This document shows positions 14,918 through 22,750 of a stretch of DNA of 37,228 bases, one piece after another. The notes under the pieces were generated by a model, which saw only the letters and a program-made list of their open reading frames with translations, was not told where the DNA came from and did not search any database. The translations under genes were made by a program, and so were the position numbers. Source of the stretch: Acidobacteriota bacterium (GTDB taxonomy: Bacteria > Acidobacteriota > Terriglobia > Terriglobales > Acidobacteriaceae); contig JABDHA010000040.1 in assembly GCA_013285705.1 (NCBI GenBank), positions 1 to 37,228 of the forward strand. The letters are read 5' to 3'. Each line of letters opens with the position of its first letter. Positions within the stretch are counted from its first letter, which is position 1.

Positions 14918-16210
14918 TCAGCTAAATCGCGTCCTCTTCCAGAGCAGCCAGCCACAACCCACAGCGGCCATCACCAGCACCACGCACAGCGCACTCATCC
15001 ACAGAAAATTCATCGCCAACTGAGGAACCTGAGCCTGCAATCCCAGCCAGAGAAAAATCGCGACTGCGACAGCGACAATTCCATAGTCCCACCAAGGACG
15101 CCTGCTCTTCGCATCGTCCCCATGCATGCCGCCGAGCTGCGCCGCCACGCAATCCTCAAAGCGCAAGCCATACTTCTCGCACTCGCGCGAAATCGCATCG
15201 CGCCCCGATTGCTGCTCCCGTGCCGGAGCTGCCGCCGTGCTGATACATAGCGCGCCCACGATCATCAGCAGCGATCCCAGCAGGATCAGTCCGCGGTTCG
15301 CACTGCTCACATGCGCCAGTTCGCCAAAGACCAGCGCGCCCCAGGCCAGCCCCCATAACTGGTTCGTATTCGAGAGCGGAATCCCGCGCCCAATCCCGAT
15401 ATACTTCGTCGCGTACTGCTGGAAGAGATCGCCGATCACCCAGCAGAAGCCGCCCAAAAAGATCCAGAAGACAACATGCCGCGCCGCGTACAGTTCAGCG
15501 TGCAACTGCGCCACGCCACCACCGAATGCAGTCGCCAGCAGCGCCATCGTGCCCATCTCGCCCAGGGTAAAGACGGTCACGAACGACAGCGGATTCATGC
15601 CGCTTAAATAGGCTTTGCGATATGGCACGTACATCGTGCCCCACAGCAGACTCGCGCCCAGTGCTGCCAGCACTCCATGCACAGCGCGCGCATGCAGCGT
15701 ATTTGTATGCTGCACGGTTACAAATGCCAGCAGGATCGCCGCCACGACAATCGCAAACGCGCCGCCCAGCACCCGCGCACCGGTCTTGAAGCCGGCGCCG
15801 CGCATCTCCTGAAAGAGCAGCCAGCCCCAGAAGATGCCCACAAGACTATTCGTATTCCATAGCGGAAACGCAATCGCCAGCCCTACATCGCGAATGGCAA
15901 AGACGGTCAGCGTATTCGCCACCGCCCACAGCGCTCCGGCAAGCACCGCCCACACGATCAGGTGCGGCTTGGCAAACAGATCGCGGAAGACATAGTCCGT
16001 CCCCTTCAGCAGCGTCGGCAGCGTCCACCGCGCCACAAAGACGCCCAGCACCATGGCCAGAGAAACGGCAAAGGGCGAAATGCCGACATTCACCAGCTTC
16101 GTCGGAGCCTCGGCACCACCCAGCCATACCCCCGCGGCCAGCCCGCACGCTACTCCGAGCCCGTGCATCGACCGGTGTGTTGCCTTAGGTGCGTCCGCAC
16201 GCGTGCTCAT
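14918..16210 (-). CDS. GRP-family (DMT superfamily) sugar transporter
   Basis: 430 residues with about ten membrane helices in two repeats. Each repeat has the same signature (PLWNTNSLVGIFWGWLLFQE and PLSNTNQLWGLAWGALVFGE), typical of glucose/ribose porter (GRP) and RhaT-like proton-coupled sugar carriers. A cytoplasmic or periplasmic loop of about 50 charged residues (near 330-380) precedes the last two helices, which is longer than usual. ATG 16210 shares its A with the stop codon of a 29-residue ORF, so translation is probably coupled; GTG 16222 is a less likely start. The substrate is unknown; inositol oxygenase is encoded divergently about 600 bases away. Confidence 0.85.
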   Translation of the reverse strand: MSTRADAPKATHRSMHGLGVACGLAAGVWLGGAEAPTKLVNVGISPFAVSLAMVLGVFVARWTLPTLLKGTDYVFRDLFAKPHLIVWAVLAGALWAVANTLTVFAIRDVGLAIAFPLWNTNSLVGIFWGWLLFQEMRGAGFKTGARVLGGAFAIVVAAILLAFVTVQHTNTLHARAVHGVLAALGASLLWGTMYVPYRKAYLSGMNPLSFVTVFTLGEMGTMALLATAFGGGVAQLHAELYAARHVVFWIFLGGFCWVIGDLFQQYATKYIGIGRGIPLSNTNQLWGLAWGALVFGELAHVSSANRGLILLGSLLMIVGALCISTAAAPAREQQSGRDAISRECEKYGLRFEDCVAAQLGGMHGDDAKSRRPWWDYGIVAVAVAIFLWLGLQAQVPQLAMNFLWMSALCVVLVMAAVGCGWLLWKRTRFS

Positions 16211-16299
16211 CAATGCAGCCACGCCAGCAGCGCCACGCCCACCACCAGCACGCCCGCCGGAATCCAGAACTGCACGTCCGTCAAAATTGCTTTCAGCAT
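16210..16299 (-). CDS. 29-residue single-helix membrane peptide upstream of the transporter
   Basis: ATG 16299 to TGA 16210-16212, 29 residues. It begins MLKAILTDVQFWIPAG and continues as a Val/Ala/Leu-rich helix ending AWLH, a good single transmembrane segment with a lysine and aspartate at its N-terminal side. Its stop overlaps the transporter start as TGATG, the hallmark of translational coupling. It may be a small transporter subunit, comparable in idea to KdpF, or simply a leader that couples translation. Too short for routine gene calling. The ribosome site is weak (TAGG upstream). Confidence 0.6.
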   Translation of the reverse strand: MLKAILTDVQFWIPAGVLVVGVALLAWLH

Positions 16300-16366
16300 T
16301 TGGATAAACCTAACGGTATCGTTCCCGGGCTGTCAAAAGAGCACAGATCAGGTCTACAGTAATGCC

Positions 16367-16714
16367 ATGCCTACCTTCCACGCCGTCACGCCGATGATAC
16401 CTACCGGCGGCAGCCTCGCCGACGCGCTTAAGTTTTACACCGAGCAGATGGGCTTCCGGATCGACTGGCAGTCGGATGGCGGGGCCGGCATCTCCCGCGA
16501 CGGGGTTTCTTTCAACCTCGTCGAGAACAGTAACCGCGAGTGGGCCGACAACGCCAGTTTCAGCATCGGCGTCACCGGCCTGGACGCGCTTTACGAGGAG
16601 TACCGCAACATCGCCGCCAAGGTTGGCCCGCTTGAAGTGAAATTCTGGGGCCGCCGCGAGTTCCATATGATCGTCCCCTCCGGCGTCTGCCTCCAGTTCT
16701 ACGAGCGCGGATAA
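16367..16714 (+). CDS. VOC-family protein
   Basis: 115 residues from ATG 16367 (MPTFHAVTPMIPTGGSLADALKFYTEQMGF...). It is a single glyoxalase/bleomycin-resistance fold ending PSGVCLQFYERG. The typical VOC elements are visible: a first strand, the FYTEQMGF helix and turn, and a final FYE. Metal-binding residues are not clear enough to assign chemistry. Long upstream in-frame extensions are antisense to the transporter and were rejected. It sits 119 bases before inositol oxygenase on the same strand. Confidence 0.8.
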   Translation: MPTFHAVTPMIPTGGSLADALKFYTEQMGFRIDWQSDGGAGISRDGVSFNLVENSNREWADNASFSIGVTGLDALYEEYRNIAAKVGPLEVKFWGRREFHMIVPSGVCLQFYERG

Positions 16715-16776
16715 ACGCGATCTTCCCGAGACAGGATGGCATCGCTACCATTCAGCCAAAATAAGGGGAATTTCAC

Positions 16777-16806
16777 ATGACGATCGTCCCGTCCGGCTCC
16801 TATAAT
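16777..16806 (+). promoter_or_regulatory. Likely sigma70-type promoter for inositol oxygenase
   Basis: ATGACG (16777-16782, 4 of 6 to TTGACA), then 18 bases, then TATAAT (16801-16806). Transcription would start near 16812, just before the GGGAGGA ribosome site at 16818-16824 and ATG 16834. If correct, the apparent upstream start at 16777 lies in the promoter and is not translated from this transcript. Confidence 0.5.
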
Positions 16807-16833
16807 ACTTTGCATACGGGAGGACTCCTTCGC

Positions 16834-17688
16834 ATGCATACCGTAACCGCTGAAAATCCGCTCCAGCACCTCGACGACTGGGATGACTATGTCGCCAGTC
16901 GCTACAAGGAAGGCAAAGCCGAAGAAGAGTTCCGCAATTACGACGCCGAGGCCAACCCCGGCGTAGCCGAATTCTACCGCGTGAACCACGCCAACCAGAC
17001 TTTCGATTTCGTCCTCGAGAAGCGCAAAGAGTACCTCGGCCTCACTCGCGGCAAGAAGAGCATCTGGGAAGCAGCCGACTACCTCAACACCCTGGTCGAC
17101 GACAGCGACCCCGATACCGACCTTACGCAGATCGAGCACCTCCTGCAAACCTCTGAGGCCATTCGCAAAGACGGCCATCCGCGCTGGATGATCCTCGCCG
17201 GCTTGATCCACGACCTTGGCAAAACGCTCTGTCTTTATGGCGAGCCGCAATGGGCCGTCGTCGGTGACACCTTCCCGGTCGGCTGCGCTTACTCAGACCA
17301 GATCGTCTTCCCCGAGTATTTCGCTGCCAATCCGGACAGCAAAGTCCCCGAGTACCAGACGAAGTACGGCATCTACAAGCCCAACTGCGGCCTCGACAAC
17401 GTCTATCTCTCCTGGGGACATGACGAGTACATTTACCAGGTGGCCAAGCCCTACCTGCCTGAGCCCGCGCTCTACATGTTGCGCTATCACTCCTTCTATC
17501 CAGCGCACAAGCACGGAGCCTATAAGCACCTCATGACTGCGCACGACGAGGAGATGTTCGACTGGGTCCGCAAGTTCAATCCCTACGACCTTTACTCGAA
17601 GGGCGCGGCGAAGCCCAACCTGAAAGAGCTGAAGCCCTTCTATGACGACCTTATCGCCGAGTACTTTCCGGAGAAGATCGACTGGTAG
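16834..17688 (+). CDS. Inositol oxygenase (MIOX)
   Basis: 284 residues from ATG 16834 (GGGAGGA seven bases or so upstream). An in-frame ATG at 16777 with AAGGGGA upstream would add 19 residues. The enzyme is a diiron HD-domain oxygenase turning myo-inositol and O2 into D-glucuronate. All expected ligands are visible: H102 ([10 protein letters not shown]), H126-D127 (LIHDLGK), H196 (WGHDEY), H219 (RYHSFYP) and D243 (FDWVRKFN). Residues 12-36 (HLDDWDDYV...FRNY) match the family N-terminus. No other inositol or glucuronate genes lie in the window; the sugar transporter encoded at 14918-16210 is a possible partner. An intrinsic terminator follows. Confidence 0.93.
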   Translation: MHTVTAENPLQHLDDWDDYVASRYKEGKAEEEFRNYDAEANPGVAEFYRVNHANQTFDFVLEKRKEYLGLTRGKKSIWEAADYLNTLVDDSDPDTDLTQIEHLLQTSEAIRKDGHPRWMILAGLIHDLGKTLCLYGEPQWAVVGDTFPVGCAYSDQIVFPEYFAANPDSKVPEYQTKYGIYKPNCGLDNVYLSWGHDEYIYQVAKPYLPEPALYMLRYHSFYPAHKHGAYKHLMTAHDEEMFDWVRKFNPYDLYSKGAAKPNLKELKPFYDDLIAEYFPEKIDW

Positions 17689-17711
17689 AGGACGCTTCTT
17701 TGCAGAATCAG

Positions 17712-17745
17712 AGAGCGCGTCTTCATGGCGCGCTCTTTCTCTTTG
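17712..17745 (+). terminator. Intrinsic terminator after inositol oxygenase
   Basis: AGAGCGCG (17712-17719) pairs with CGCGCTCT (17729-17736) around a nine-base loop, followed by TTCTCTTT. A possible promoter for the next gene overlaps its end (TTGACA at 17743-17748, TACGAT at 17764-17769, with a short 15-base spacer). Confidence 0.8.
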
Positions 17746-17794
17746 ACACGCTCCTGTTTTCTGTACGATCCAACTCAGAAAGGAGACTTGTACC

Positions 17795-18352
17795 TTGGCT
17801 AAGCAGTTCCCATTGATCGAGCCTGCGCATCGCGAATTTCTTCTGAAGCAGCACATCTTCTTCAATGCTTCCGCCGCTGAGGATGGCCGGGTGAACGTCT
17901 CGCCTCGTGATGTCGCTTCCCTACGCGTGCTCGACGAGCGGACAATCGTCTACCTGGACCAAACCGGCAGCGGCAATGAAACGGCAGCGCATCTGCGTGC
18001 CAACGGACGCCTCACACTCATGTTCTGCGCCTTCGACGGCCCGCCCACGATTCTCCGTCTCTATGGCAAAGGACGCATCATCCCGCGCGGCACGCTCGAA
18101 TACCTCACCCTGTTGGTTTCGGCCTTCTCGAACACAGAGCCGTCGGGTGCGCGCCAGATGGTCATGCTCAATATTGACCTCGTCCAGACCTCATGCGGAT
18201 ACGGCGTGCCATTCTTTGACTACGTTGGCGAGCGCACGACGCTTACACGCTGGGCAGAATCGAAAGGCGAGGACGGCCTCGATGCATACCGCCGCACGAA
18301 AAATACCCGCAGCATTGACGGCCTGCCCACGGGCCTTTTCGATCAGAGCTGA
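17795..18352 (+). CDS. Pyridoxamine 5'-phosphate oxidase-like (FMN split-barrel) family protein
   Basis: 185 residues. The start is TTG 17795 with AAGGAG nine bases upstream, and no better ATG follows. The fold is the PNPOx-like split barrel: an early strand (FFNASAAEDGRVNVSPRD), a middle core (RTIVYLDQTGSGNETAAHL) and RLTLMFCAFDGPPTILRLYGKGRI, matching general-stress/flavin-binding members instead of true PdxH. It probably binds FMN or a related flavin, and its reaction is unknown. The GNAT gene begins 46 bases later and may be co-transcribed. Confidence 0.8.
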   Translation: MAKQFPLIEPAHREFLLKQHIFFNASAAEDGRVNVSPRDVASLRVLDERTIVYLDQTGSGNETAAHLRANGRLTLMFCAFDGPPTILRLYGKGRIIPRGTLEYLTLLVSAFSNTEPSGARQMVMLNIDLVQTSCGYGVPFFDYVGERTTLTRWAESKGEDGLDAYRRTKNTRSIDGLPTGLFDQS

Positions 18353-18398
18353 TACCGCTCTGCCTGAAGTTGCGGGCAATATAATCAAAACAGCACCT

Positions 18399-18887
18399 AT
18401 GATTCACATTCGCACGGCCACGCCCGCCGATATCTCGCTCATGTACTCCCTCGTTCACGCCCTCGCCAAGTACGAGCGCGAACCCGAATCGGTCCACATC
18501 ACCGAAGAGCAATTACTGCGCGACGGCTTCGGCCCCAATCCGTATTACGAATGCCTCATCGCGGAAAAAGACGGCACGCCTGCCGGCTTCGCGCTCTATT
18601 TCCCCATCTACTCCACCTGGCAAGGCCCCAGCCTGCATCTTGAAGACCTCTTCGTGCAACCCGAGTTTCGCGGACACGGCATCGGAAAAGCGCTGCTGCA
18701 AGCCGTTGCCGCGGCAGCGGTAAAACGCGGCTGCGCGCGCCTGCAATGGGACGTGCTCGACTGGAACCAGCCAGCCATCGATTTCTACCAATCCATCGGC
18801 GCAACCATGCTCGGTGACTGGCGCCGCATGCGCATGACCGGAGACGCCATCAAAGCGCTCGCGGCGTCGAGCGAGGTGACGGCGTGA
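18399..18887 (+). CDS. GNAT N-acetyltransferase, diamine acetyltransferase (SSAT)-like
   Basis: 162 residues from ATG 18399. The acetyl-CoA binding motif A is clear (LEDLFVQPEFRGHGIGKALL, with RGHGIG), as is the C-terminal WNQPAIDFYQSIGA. The N-terminal part (LAKYEREPESVHITEEQL, then DGFG) resembles eukaryotic spermidine/spermine acetyltransferases, so an amine or polyamine substrate is plausible but not shown. Its stop overlaps the trmFO start by four bases (GTGA), so the two are translationally coupled. The cytoplasmic role is unknown. Confidence 0.88.
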   Translation: MIHIRTATPADISLMYSLVHALAKYEREPESVHITEEQLLRDGFGPNPYYECLIAEKDGTPAGFALYFPIYSTWQGPSLHLEDLFVQPEFRGHGIGKALLQAVAAAAVKRGCARLQWDVLDWNQPAIDFYQSIGATMLGDWRRMRMTGDAIKALAASSEVTA

Positions 18888-20251
18888 TCCGTATCCGCGT
18901 CATAGGCGGCGGACTCGCAGGCCCTGAAGCCGCGCTCGTCGCCGCGAGAGCAGGTGTCGATGTCGATCTCTACGAGATGCGCCCCGTGCGCTCCACGCCA
19001 GCGCACCAGACCGCCGACTTCGGCGAACTGGTCTGCTCCAACTCGCTCAAATCCGAGAGTGAAAACACCGCGCCGTGGCTGCTGAAACAGGAGATGCGCC
19101 GTGCAGGATCGCCGCTACTGCAATGTGCCGATGCCAGCGCCGTACCTGCGGGACACGCCCTCGCCGTCGACCGCGTCGAGTTCTCGCGACTGATCAACCA
19201 GGCCATTGAGCGCGAGCCGCGCATCGCCGTCCACCGTGAAGAAGTCACGCAGCTCGATCCCGCAGACGGCATCACCATCATTGCCAGCGGTCCGCTCACG
19301 TCGTCGGCGCTGTCGAGCGAAATCGCACGCCTCACCGGCAGCGATCACCTTGCCTTTTACGACTCCATCAGCCCGATCGTCGAAGCCGACTCCATTAACA
19401 TGGACCGCGTCTACTTTGCCGCGCGCTGGGACAAAGGCACCGCCGACTACATCAACTGCCCCTTCACCAAAGAAGAGTACGACGCCTTCTACAACGCGCT
19501 CACCACCGCCGAAACCGTACAGGAAAAAGAATGGGAAAAGCTCTGCTACTTCGAAGGCTGCCTACCCATTGAAGAGCTGGCTCGTCGCGGCTATGACACG
19601 CTGCGCTTCGGCTGCATGAAGCCTGTGGGCCTGCGCGACCCGCGCACCGGAAAAATACCGTACGCCGTCGTCCAGCTGCGCTGCGAAAACCTGCGCGCCG
19701 ACTCCTACAATCTCGTCGGCTTCCAGAACCACCTCAAATTCGGGGAGCAGGCTCGCGTCATGCGCCTCATCCCCGGCCTCGAAAACGCGAAGTTTCTGCG
19801 CTACGGCCAGATTCACCGCAACACCTACATCAACGCCCCGCGCGTGCTGACGGATACTCTGAACCTGCGCGACCACCCTGGCATCTACTTCGCCGGACAA
19901 ATCTCCGGCGTCGAAGGCTATACCGAATCGATAGCCACCGGCCTGTTAGCCGGGCTCTACGCCGCAGCCGCTGCTCAAGGCGCAAGCACTACACCCGCCC
20001 CGCGCGAAACCGCCTTAGGCTCGCTCGTAAACTACATCACGCAAACCGACGCCAAGCACTTCCAACCCGCCAACATCACCTTCGATCTTTTAGTCCCACT
20101 CGAAGAAGAACTGCGCAAGAAAATCCGCGACAAAAAAGAGCGCCACCGCCTGCAATGCGAACGCTCATTAGCCGCATTCGATCAATGGCACGCAGCCACC
20201 CCTCCCCACAACGCTGTCATCCTGAGCGCAGGCGAAGGATCTGCCCCTTAG
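18884..20251 (+). CDS. trmFO: Methylenetetrahydrofolate--tRNA-(uracil-54-C5)-methyltransferase, FADH2-oxidizing
   Basis: 455 residues from GTG 18884. An FAD-binding GGGLAG motif (8-13) is followed by the TrmFO-specific segments FGELVCSNSLKSE, PAGHALAVDR, YFEGCLPIEELARRG, FGCMKPVGL and FAGQISGVEGYTESIA. The enzyme methylates U54 in the T-loop of tRNA with methylene-THF as carbon donor and FADH2 as reductant. The last 15 or so residues (HNAVILSAGEGSAP) are encoded by a dispersed CCTGAGCG-core repeat and are unlike the family C-terminus, which suggests the original stop was replaced. It overlaps the GNAT gene by four bases. Confidence 0.96.
   Translation: MIRIRVIGGGLAGPEAALVAARAGVDVDLYEMRPVRSTPAHQTADFGELVCSNSLKSESENTAPWLLKQEMRRAGSPLLQCADASAVPAGHALAVDRVEFSRLINQAIEREPRIAVHREEVTQLDPADGITIIASGPLTSSALSSEIARLTGSDHLAFYDSISPIVEADSINMDRVYFAARWDKGTADYINCPFTKEEYDAFYNALTTAETVQEKEWEKLCYFEGCLPIEELARRGYDTLRFGCMKPVGLRDPRTGKIPYAVVQLRCENLRADSYNLVGFQNHLKFGEQARVMRLIPGLENAKFLRYGQIHRNTYINAPRVLTDTLNLRDHPGIYFAGQISGVEGYTESIATGLLAGLYAAAAAQGASTTPAPRETALGSLVNYITQTDAKHFQPANITFDLLVPLEEELRKKIRDKKERHRLQCERSLAAFDQWHAATPPHNAVILSAGEGSAP
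20216..20246. repeat. Dispersed CCTGAGCG-core repeat, copy 2 (inside the trmFO 3' end)
   Basis: GTCATCCTGAGCGCAGGCGA followed by AGGATCTGCCC. It is related to 9-30 and 34349-34384. It is read through as the last residues of TrmFO before the stop at 20249-20251. Confidence 0.65.
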
Positions 20252-20340
20252 CGATGCAGGTAGTCTCTTGAATCTTCCTTCTTTGTTATTTTTGTTAGCG
20301 AAGTCAAAACCTATCTCAAGCTCCAAAAAGGAAGCCCAGG

Positions 20341-21372
20341 ATGAAGCTTCGTCATCTCACCGCCCTTGCACTTGTGACGCTCACCACCGCTCTGTCCCCA
20401 GCCCAGCAAAATCGCAACTCGCTCTGCATCTGCGAGATTCCCAACGGCCCGCCGAACCAGCATCCATACCTGGTCGGCTATCTCGGCGTCTACAAGCCCA
20501 TGGACTGGGTTTCGTATGCAAAGACGCTCGACTTCACCAAGATGACGCACCTCAATCTCGCGTTCATCAACCCGCCACTTTGCAGCGGACCCTGCACGGA
20601 GCAAAGCGATAGGACGCTCCACGCCAATCCGACATTCACCGACGAAGCGCTTGCAGCCATCGTCACCGCCGCCCACGCGCACGGAACGAAAGTCCTTGCC
20701 TCGCTTGGCGGCGATGGAGGCGACCGCAACTACATGCAGTTCTACAACGCCGGCCTTTCCGCGCAGATCACTGATGCCGTCGACGCCTATGTCAAGAAGC
20801 ACAACCTCGACGGTGTCGACGTGGACATCGAGCAGCCGACGCAGATGGGCGTACCCTACACCCAGTTCGTCAACGCTCTAGTGGCCAAGCTGCGTCCCGA
20901 AGGCAAGCTCGTCACCGCCGCCGTCGCACAATACATTCAGGCCGGAGTCCAGGCTGAAGTCCTCAACCAGTTCGACATCGTCAACGTCATGATCTACGGC
21001 AGCTACGAGCGCAGTGTGGCCGACATGGCATGGTGGGCCAACCGCATGCACGTCCCGAAAGAGAAGCTCACCCTGGGCATCGGCTTCCATAATTACAACG
21101 CCGTCCTTGCTGCCTATCCAAATGCGTGGGCTGTCGATACCGTTGGCGGGGGCACATATCGCAACGGCGCCGTCATGAACTACCAGGGCGAAGCCACCGT
21201 GGCGAAATTGACGCAGCTCAGCGCGCAGTATGGCGGCGCCATGATCTGGGAAATCAGCCAGGACGACCCCAGTAATCCCCATTCTCTACTGAAAGTCATG
21301 CAACAGAATCTTGACCCCAGCGTGCCGCGTCTTCCGGTCGGTTCAACTCCGCGTCCATCGGATGACGAATAA
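20341..21372 (+). CDS. Secreted GH18-family glycoside hydrolase
   Basis: 343 residues with a signal peptide (MKLRHLTALALVTLTTALSP, then AQQN). The GH18 catalytic signature DxxDxDxE is complete in LDGVDVDIEQP (D157, D160, D162, E164), with the preceding strand motif KVLASLGGDGG (117-127) in place. GH18 enzymes cleave chitin or N-glycan cores by substrate-assisted catalysis, with the glutamate as acid. MIYGSY (about 218) supplies the conserved Tyr region, and AMIWEISQDD the final tryptophan strand. The likely role is chitinase or endo-N-acetylglucosaminidase outside the cell. ATG 20341 has AAGGAAG upstream. Monocistronic. Confidence 0.9.
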   Translation: MKLRHLTALALVTLTTALSPAQQNRNSLCICEIPNGPPNQHPYLVGYLGVYKPMDWVSYAKTLDFTKMTHLNLAFINPPLCSGPCTEQSDRTLHANPTFTDEALAAIVTAAHAHGTKVLASLGGDGGDRNYMQFYNAGLSAQITDAVDAYVKKHNLDGVDVDIEQPTQMGVPYTQFVNALVAKLRPEGKLVTAAVAQYIQAGVQAEVLNQFDIVNVMIYGSYERSVADMAWWANRMHVPKEKLTLGIGFHNYNAVLAAYPNAWAVDTVGGGTYRNGAVMNYQGEATVAKLTQLSAQYGGAMIWEISQDDPSNPHSLLKVMQQNLDPSVPRLPVGSTPRPSDDE

Positions 21373-21401
21373 ATCCATCGGGAGCTCTCAACTTGTCGTG
21401 A

Positions 21402-21429
21402 TTGGCCCTGGCTATGAGCCTTGTATCAT
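21402..21429 (+). promoter_or_regulatory. Likely promoter of hicBA
   Basis: TTGGCC (21402-21407), a 16-base spacer, then TATCAT (21424-21429, 5 of 6 to TATAAT). It lies 26 bases before the hicB start. A small CTGTC/GACAG dyad follows (near 21434-21454) and could be an antitoxin operator. Confidence 0.45.
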
Positions 21430-21455
21430 TACCCTGTCTTCGCTAGGGTGACAGC

Positions 21456-21665
21456 ATGAAGGAACTTATCTTCGAAATAACGCAGGAACCCGATGGCGGT
21501 TATACAGCCGAGGCTCTCGGCGAAAGTATCTTCACGCAGGGCGATACCTGGGAAGACTTACGTTCCAATGTCAGGGAGGCGGTGGAGGCTTTCTATTTCG
21601 ATAGTCCAAAACCCGCCAGCATACGCCTGCACTTGGTACGGGATGAGATGTTAGCCGTCGGATGA
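21456..21665 (+). CDS. hicB: HicB-like antitoxin
   Basis: 69 residues. The HicB/UPF0150 partial RNase-H-like fold is recognisable from EITQEPDGGYTAEALGESIFTQGDTWEDLRSNVREAVEAFYFD. It lacks a C-terminal DNA-binding domain, as in the short HicB forms. HicB antitoxins bind and neutralise the mRNA-cleaving HicA toxin and often repress their own operon. Its stop overlaps the start of the hicA remnant by four bases (ATGA), the normal arrangement. Because the toxin gene is frameshifted, this antitoxin may now be an orphan. Confidence 0.85.
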   Translation: MKELIFEITQEPDGGYTAEALGESIFTQGDTWEDLRSNVREAVEAFYFDSPKPASIRLHLVRDEMLAVG

Positions 21666-21900
21666 AGCTGCCTCGCGATTTAAGTGGTAAAACTCTCGCT
21701 GCCTGTCTTTGTCGCAAATGGGCCTATGTCCAGGTACATCAAGTGGGCAGCCATATCATCCTGCAGACAGATACTCCCTCAACTCATCGTATAACTGTGC
21801 CGGCGCATGATGCGTTGCGCATCGGAAACTGAACGCTATTCTCCGCGACGTAGCCCGACACAAAGGCATTGATCGCCAGAACATCCTCGACTCGCTCTAG
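21662..21900 (+). pseudogene. hicA: hicA toxin gene, frameshifted near its 3' end
   Basis: From ATG 21662 the frame reads MKLPRDLSGKTLAACL and, further on, QVGSHIILQ, then ITVPAHDALRIGN, and stops at 21830-21832 after 56 residues. This covers the catalytic GSH histidine and the VPxH segment of HicA. Restoring one base near 21826-21829 gives RIGTLNAILRDVARHKGIDR and a stop at 21898-21900, a normal 79-residue HicA with the family GTLNAIL ending. HicA is a small dsRBD-like mRNA interferase. The truncated product keeps the active-site histidine but loses the C-terminal helix, so it is probably inactive. A sequencing error is the alternative. Confidence 0.8.
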
Positions 21901-21939
21901 TCCCGCAAACCCCTCTCCGCGTTACCATAAGTAGTGAAG

Positions 21940-22632
21940 ATGTCCACACCTCCCACCAAAGCCGTCATCAGCCTCTCCGGAGGCATGGACTCCTGCGTCT
22001 GCGCCGCCTTGGCCGCGCGCGATTACGATGCCTACGCCATCCACTTCAGCTATGGCCAGCGAACCGAAGCCAAAGAGCTAGCCTCCGCCCGCGCCGTCGC
22101 TAACACACTGGGATTCAATGACTTCCTGCATGTCAAGATTGACCTTTTTCGCCAGATAGGCGGCTCGGCGCTGACCGATTCGAGCATCGCCGTCCCCGAA
22201 GTGTCGGAAAACGGCCAGATCGGCACGGAAATCCCCGTAACCTACGTCCCTTTCCGCAATGCGCACTTTCTTTCGGCAGCGGTAAGCTGGGCCGAGGTTC
22301 TGGGCGCAAAAAAAATCTTTATCGGCGCCGTCGAGCAGGACAGCTCCGGCTACCCGGACTGCCGTCCGGCCTATTATGAGGCCTTTCAGCAACTTATCAA
22401 CACGGGAACAAAAGACGGAGACATCGAAGTTGCCACTCCCCTCATCCATATGCGAAAGAAGGAGATCGTTGCGCTTGGCCTTGAACTGAGCGCGCCCTTG
22501 CATTTAACGTGGTCATGCTACTCAGGTGAGGATGTCGCCTGCGGCGTATGCGAAAGTTGCGTGCTCCGTCTCCGCGCTTTTGAAGAGGCCGGAACGGCGG
22601 ATCGCATCCCATATGCTGGAAGCCGTGTTTGA
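21940..22632 (+). CDS. queC: 7-cyano-7-deazaguanine synthase
   Basis: 230 residues from ATG 21940; GTG 21934 is an alternative start. The ATP-binding PP-loop SLSGGMDS (residues 11-18) and HFSYGQRTEAKELASA are typical. The C-terminal zinc site is visible as C-SGEDVA-C-GV-C-ES-C. The enzyme converts 7-carboxy-7-deazaguanine to preQ0 with ammonia and two ATP, in queuosine biosynthesis. No other queuosine gene is in the window, so queC stands apart from its pathway here. It follows the broken hicA gene by 39 bases. Confidence 0.95.
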   Translation: MSTPPTKAVISLSGGMDSCVCAALAARDYDAYAIHFSYGQRTEAKELASARAVANTLGFNDFLHVKIDLFRQIGGSALTDSSIAVPEVSENGQIGTEIPVTYVPFRNAHFLSAAVSWAEVLGAKKIFIGAVEQDSSGYPDCRPAYYEAFQQLINTGTKDGDIEVATPLIHMRKKEIVALGLELSAPLHLTWSCYSGEDVACGVCESCVLRLRAFEEAGTADRIPYAGSRV

Positions 22633-22750
22633 GAGAAAGTAACCTGGAAGCTGGCATGTCCGGATTTGTTTCCGGCGCGGTCAGACATTTTTGAGACACA
22701 AGGACGCTCAGCCCCAACAAACCCGCTGCGCGCTCCTTAAGGAGAGAAAT

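Noticed and set aside
14918-15250. Plus-strand frames opposite the sugar transporter
   Set aside because: They have Pro/Arg/Ser-rich shadow composition, and the minus-strand transporter with paired family signatures explains the region.
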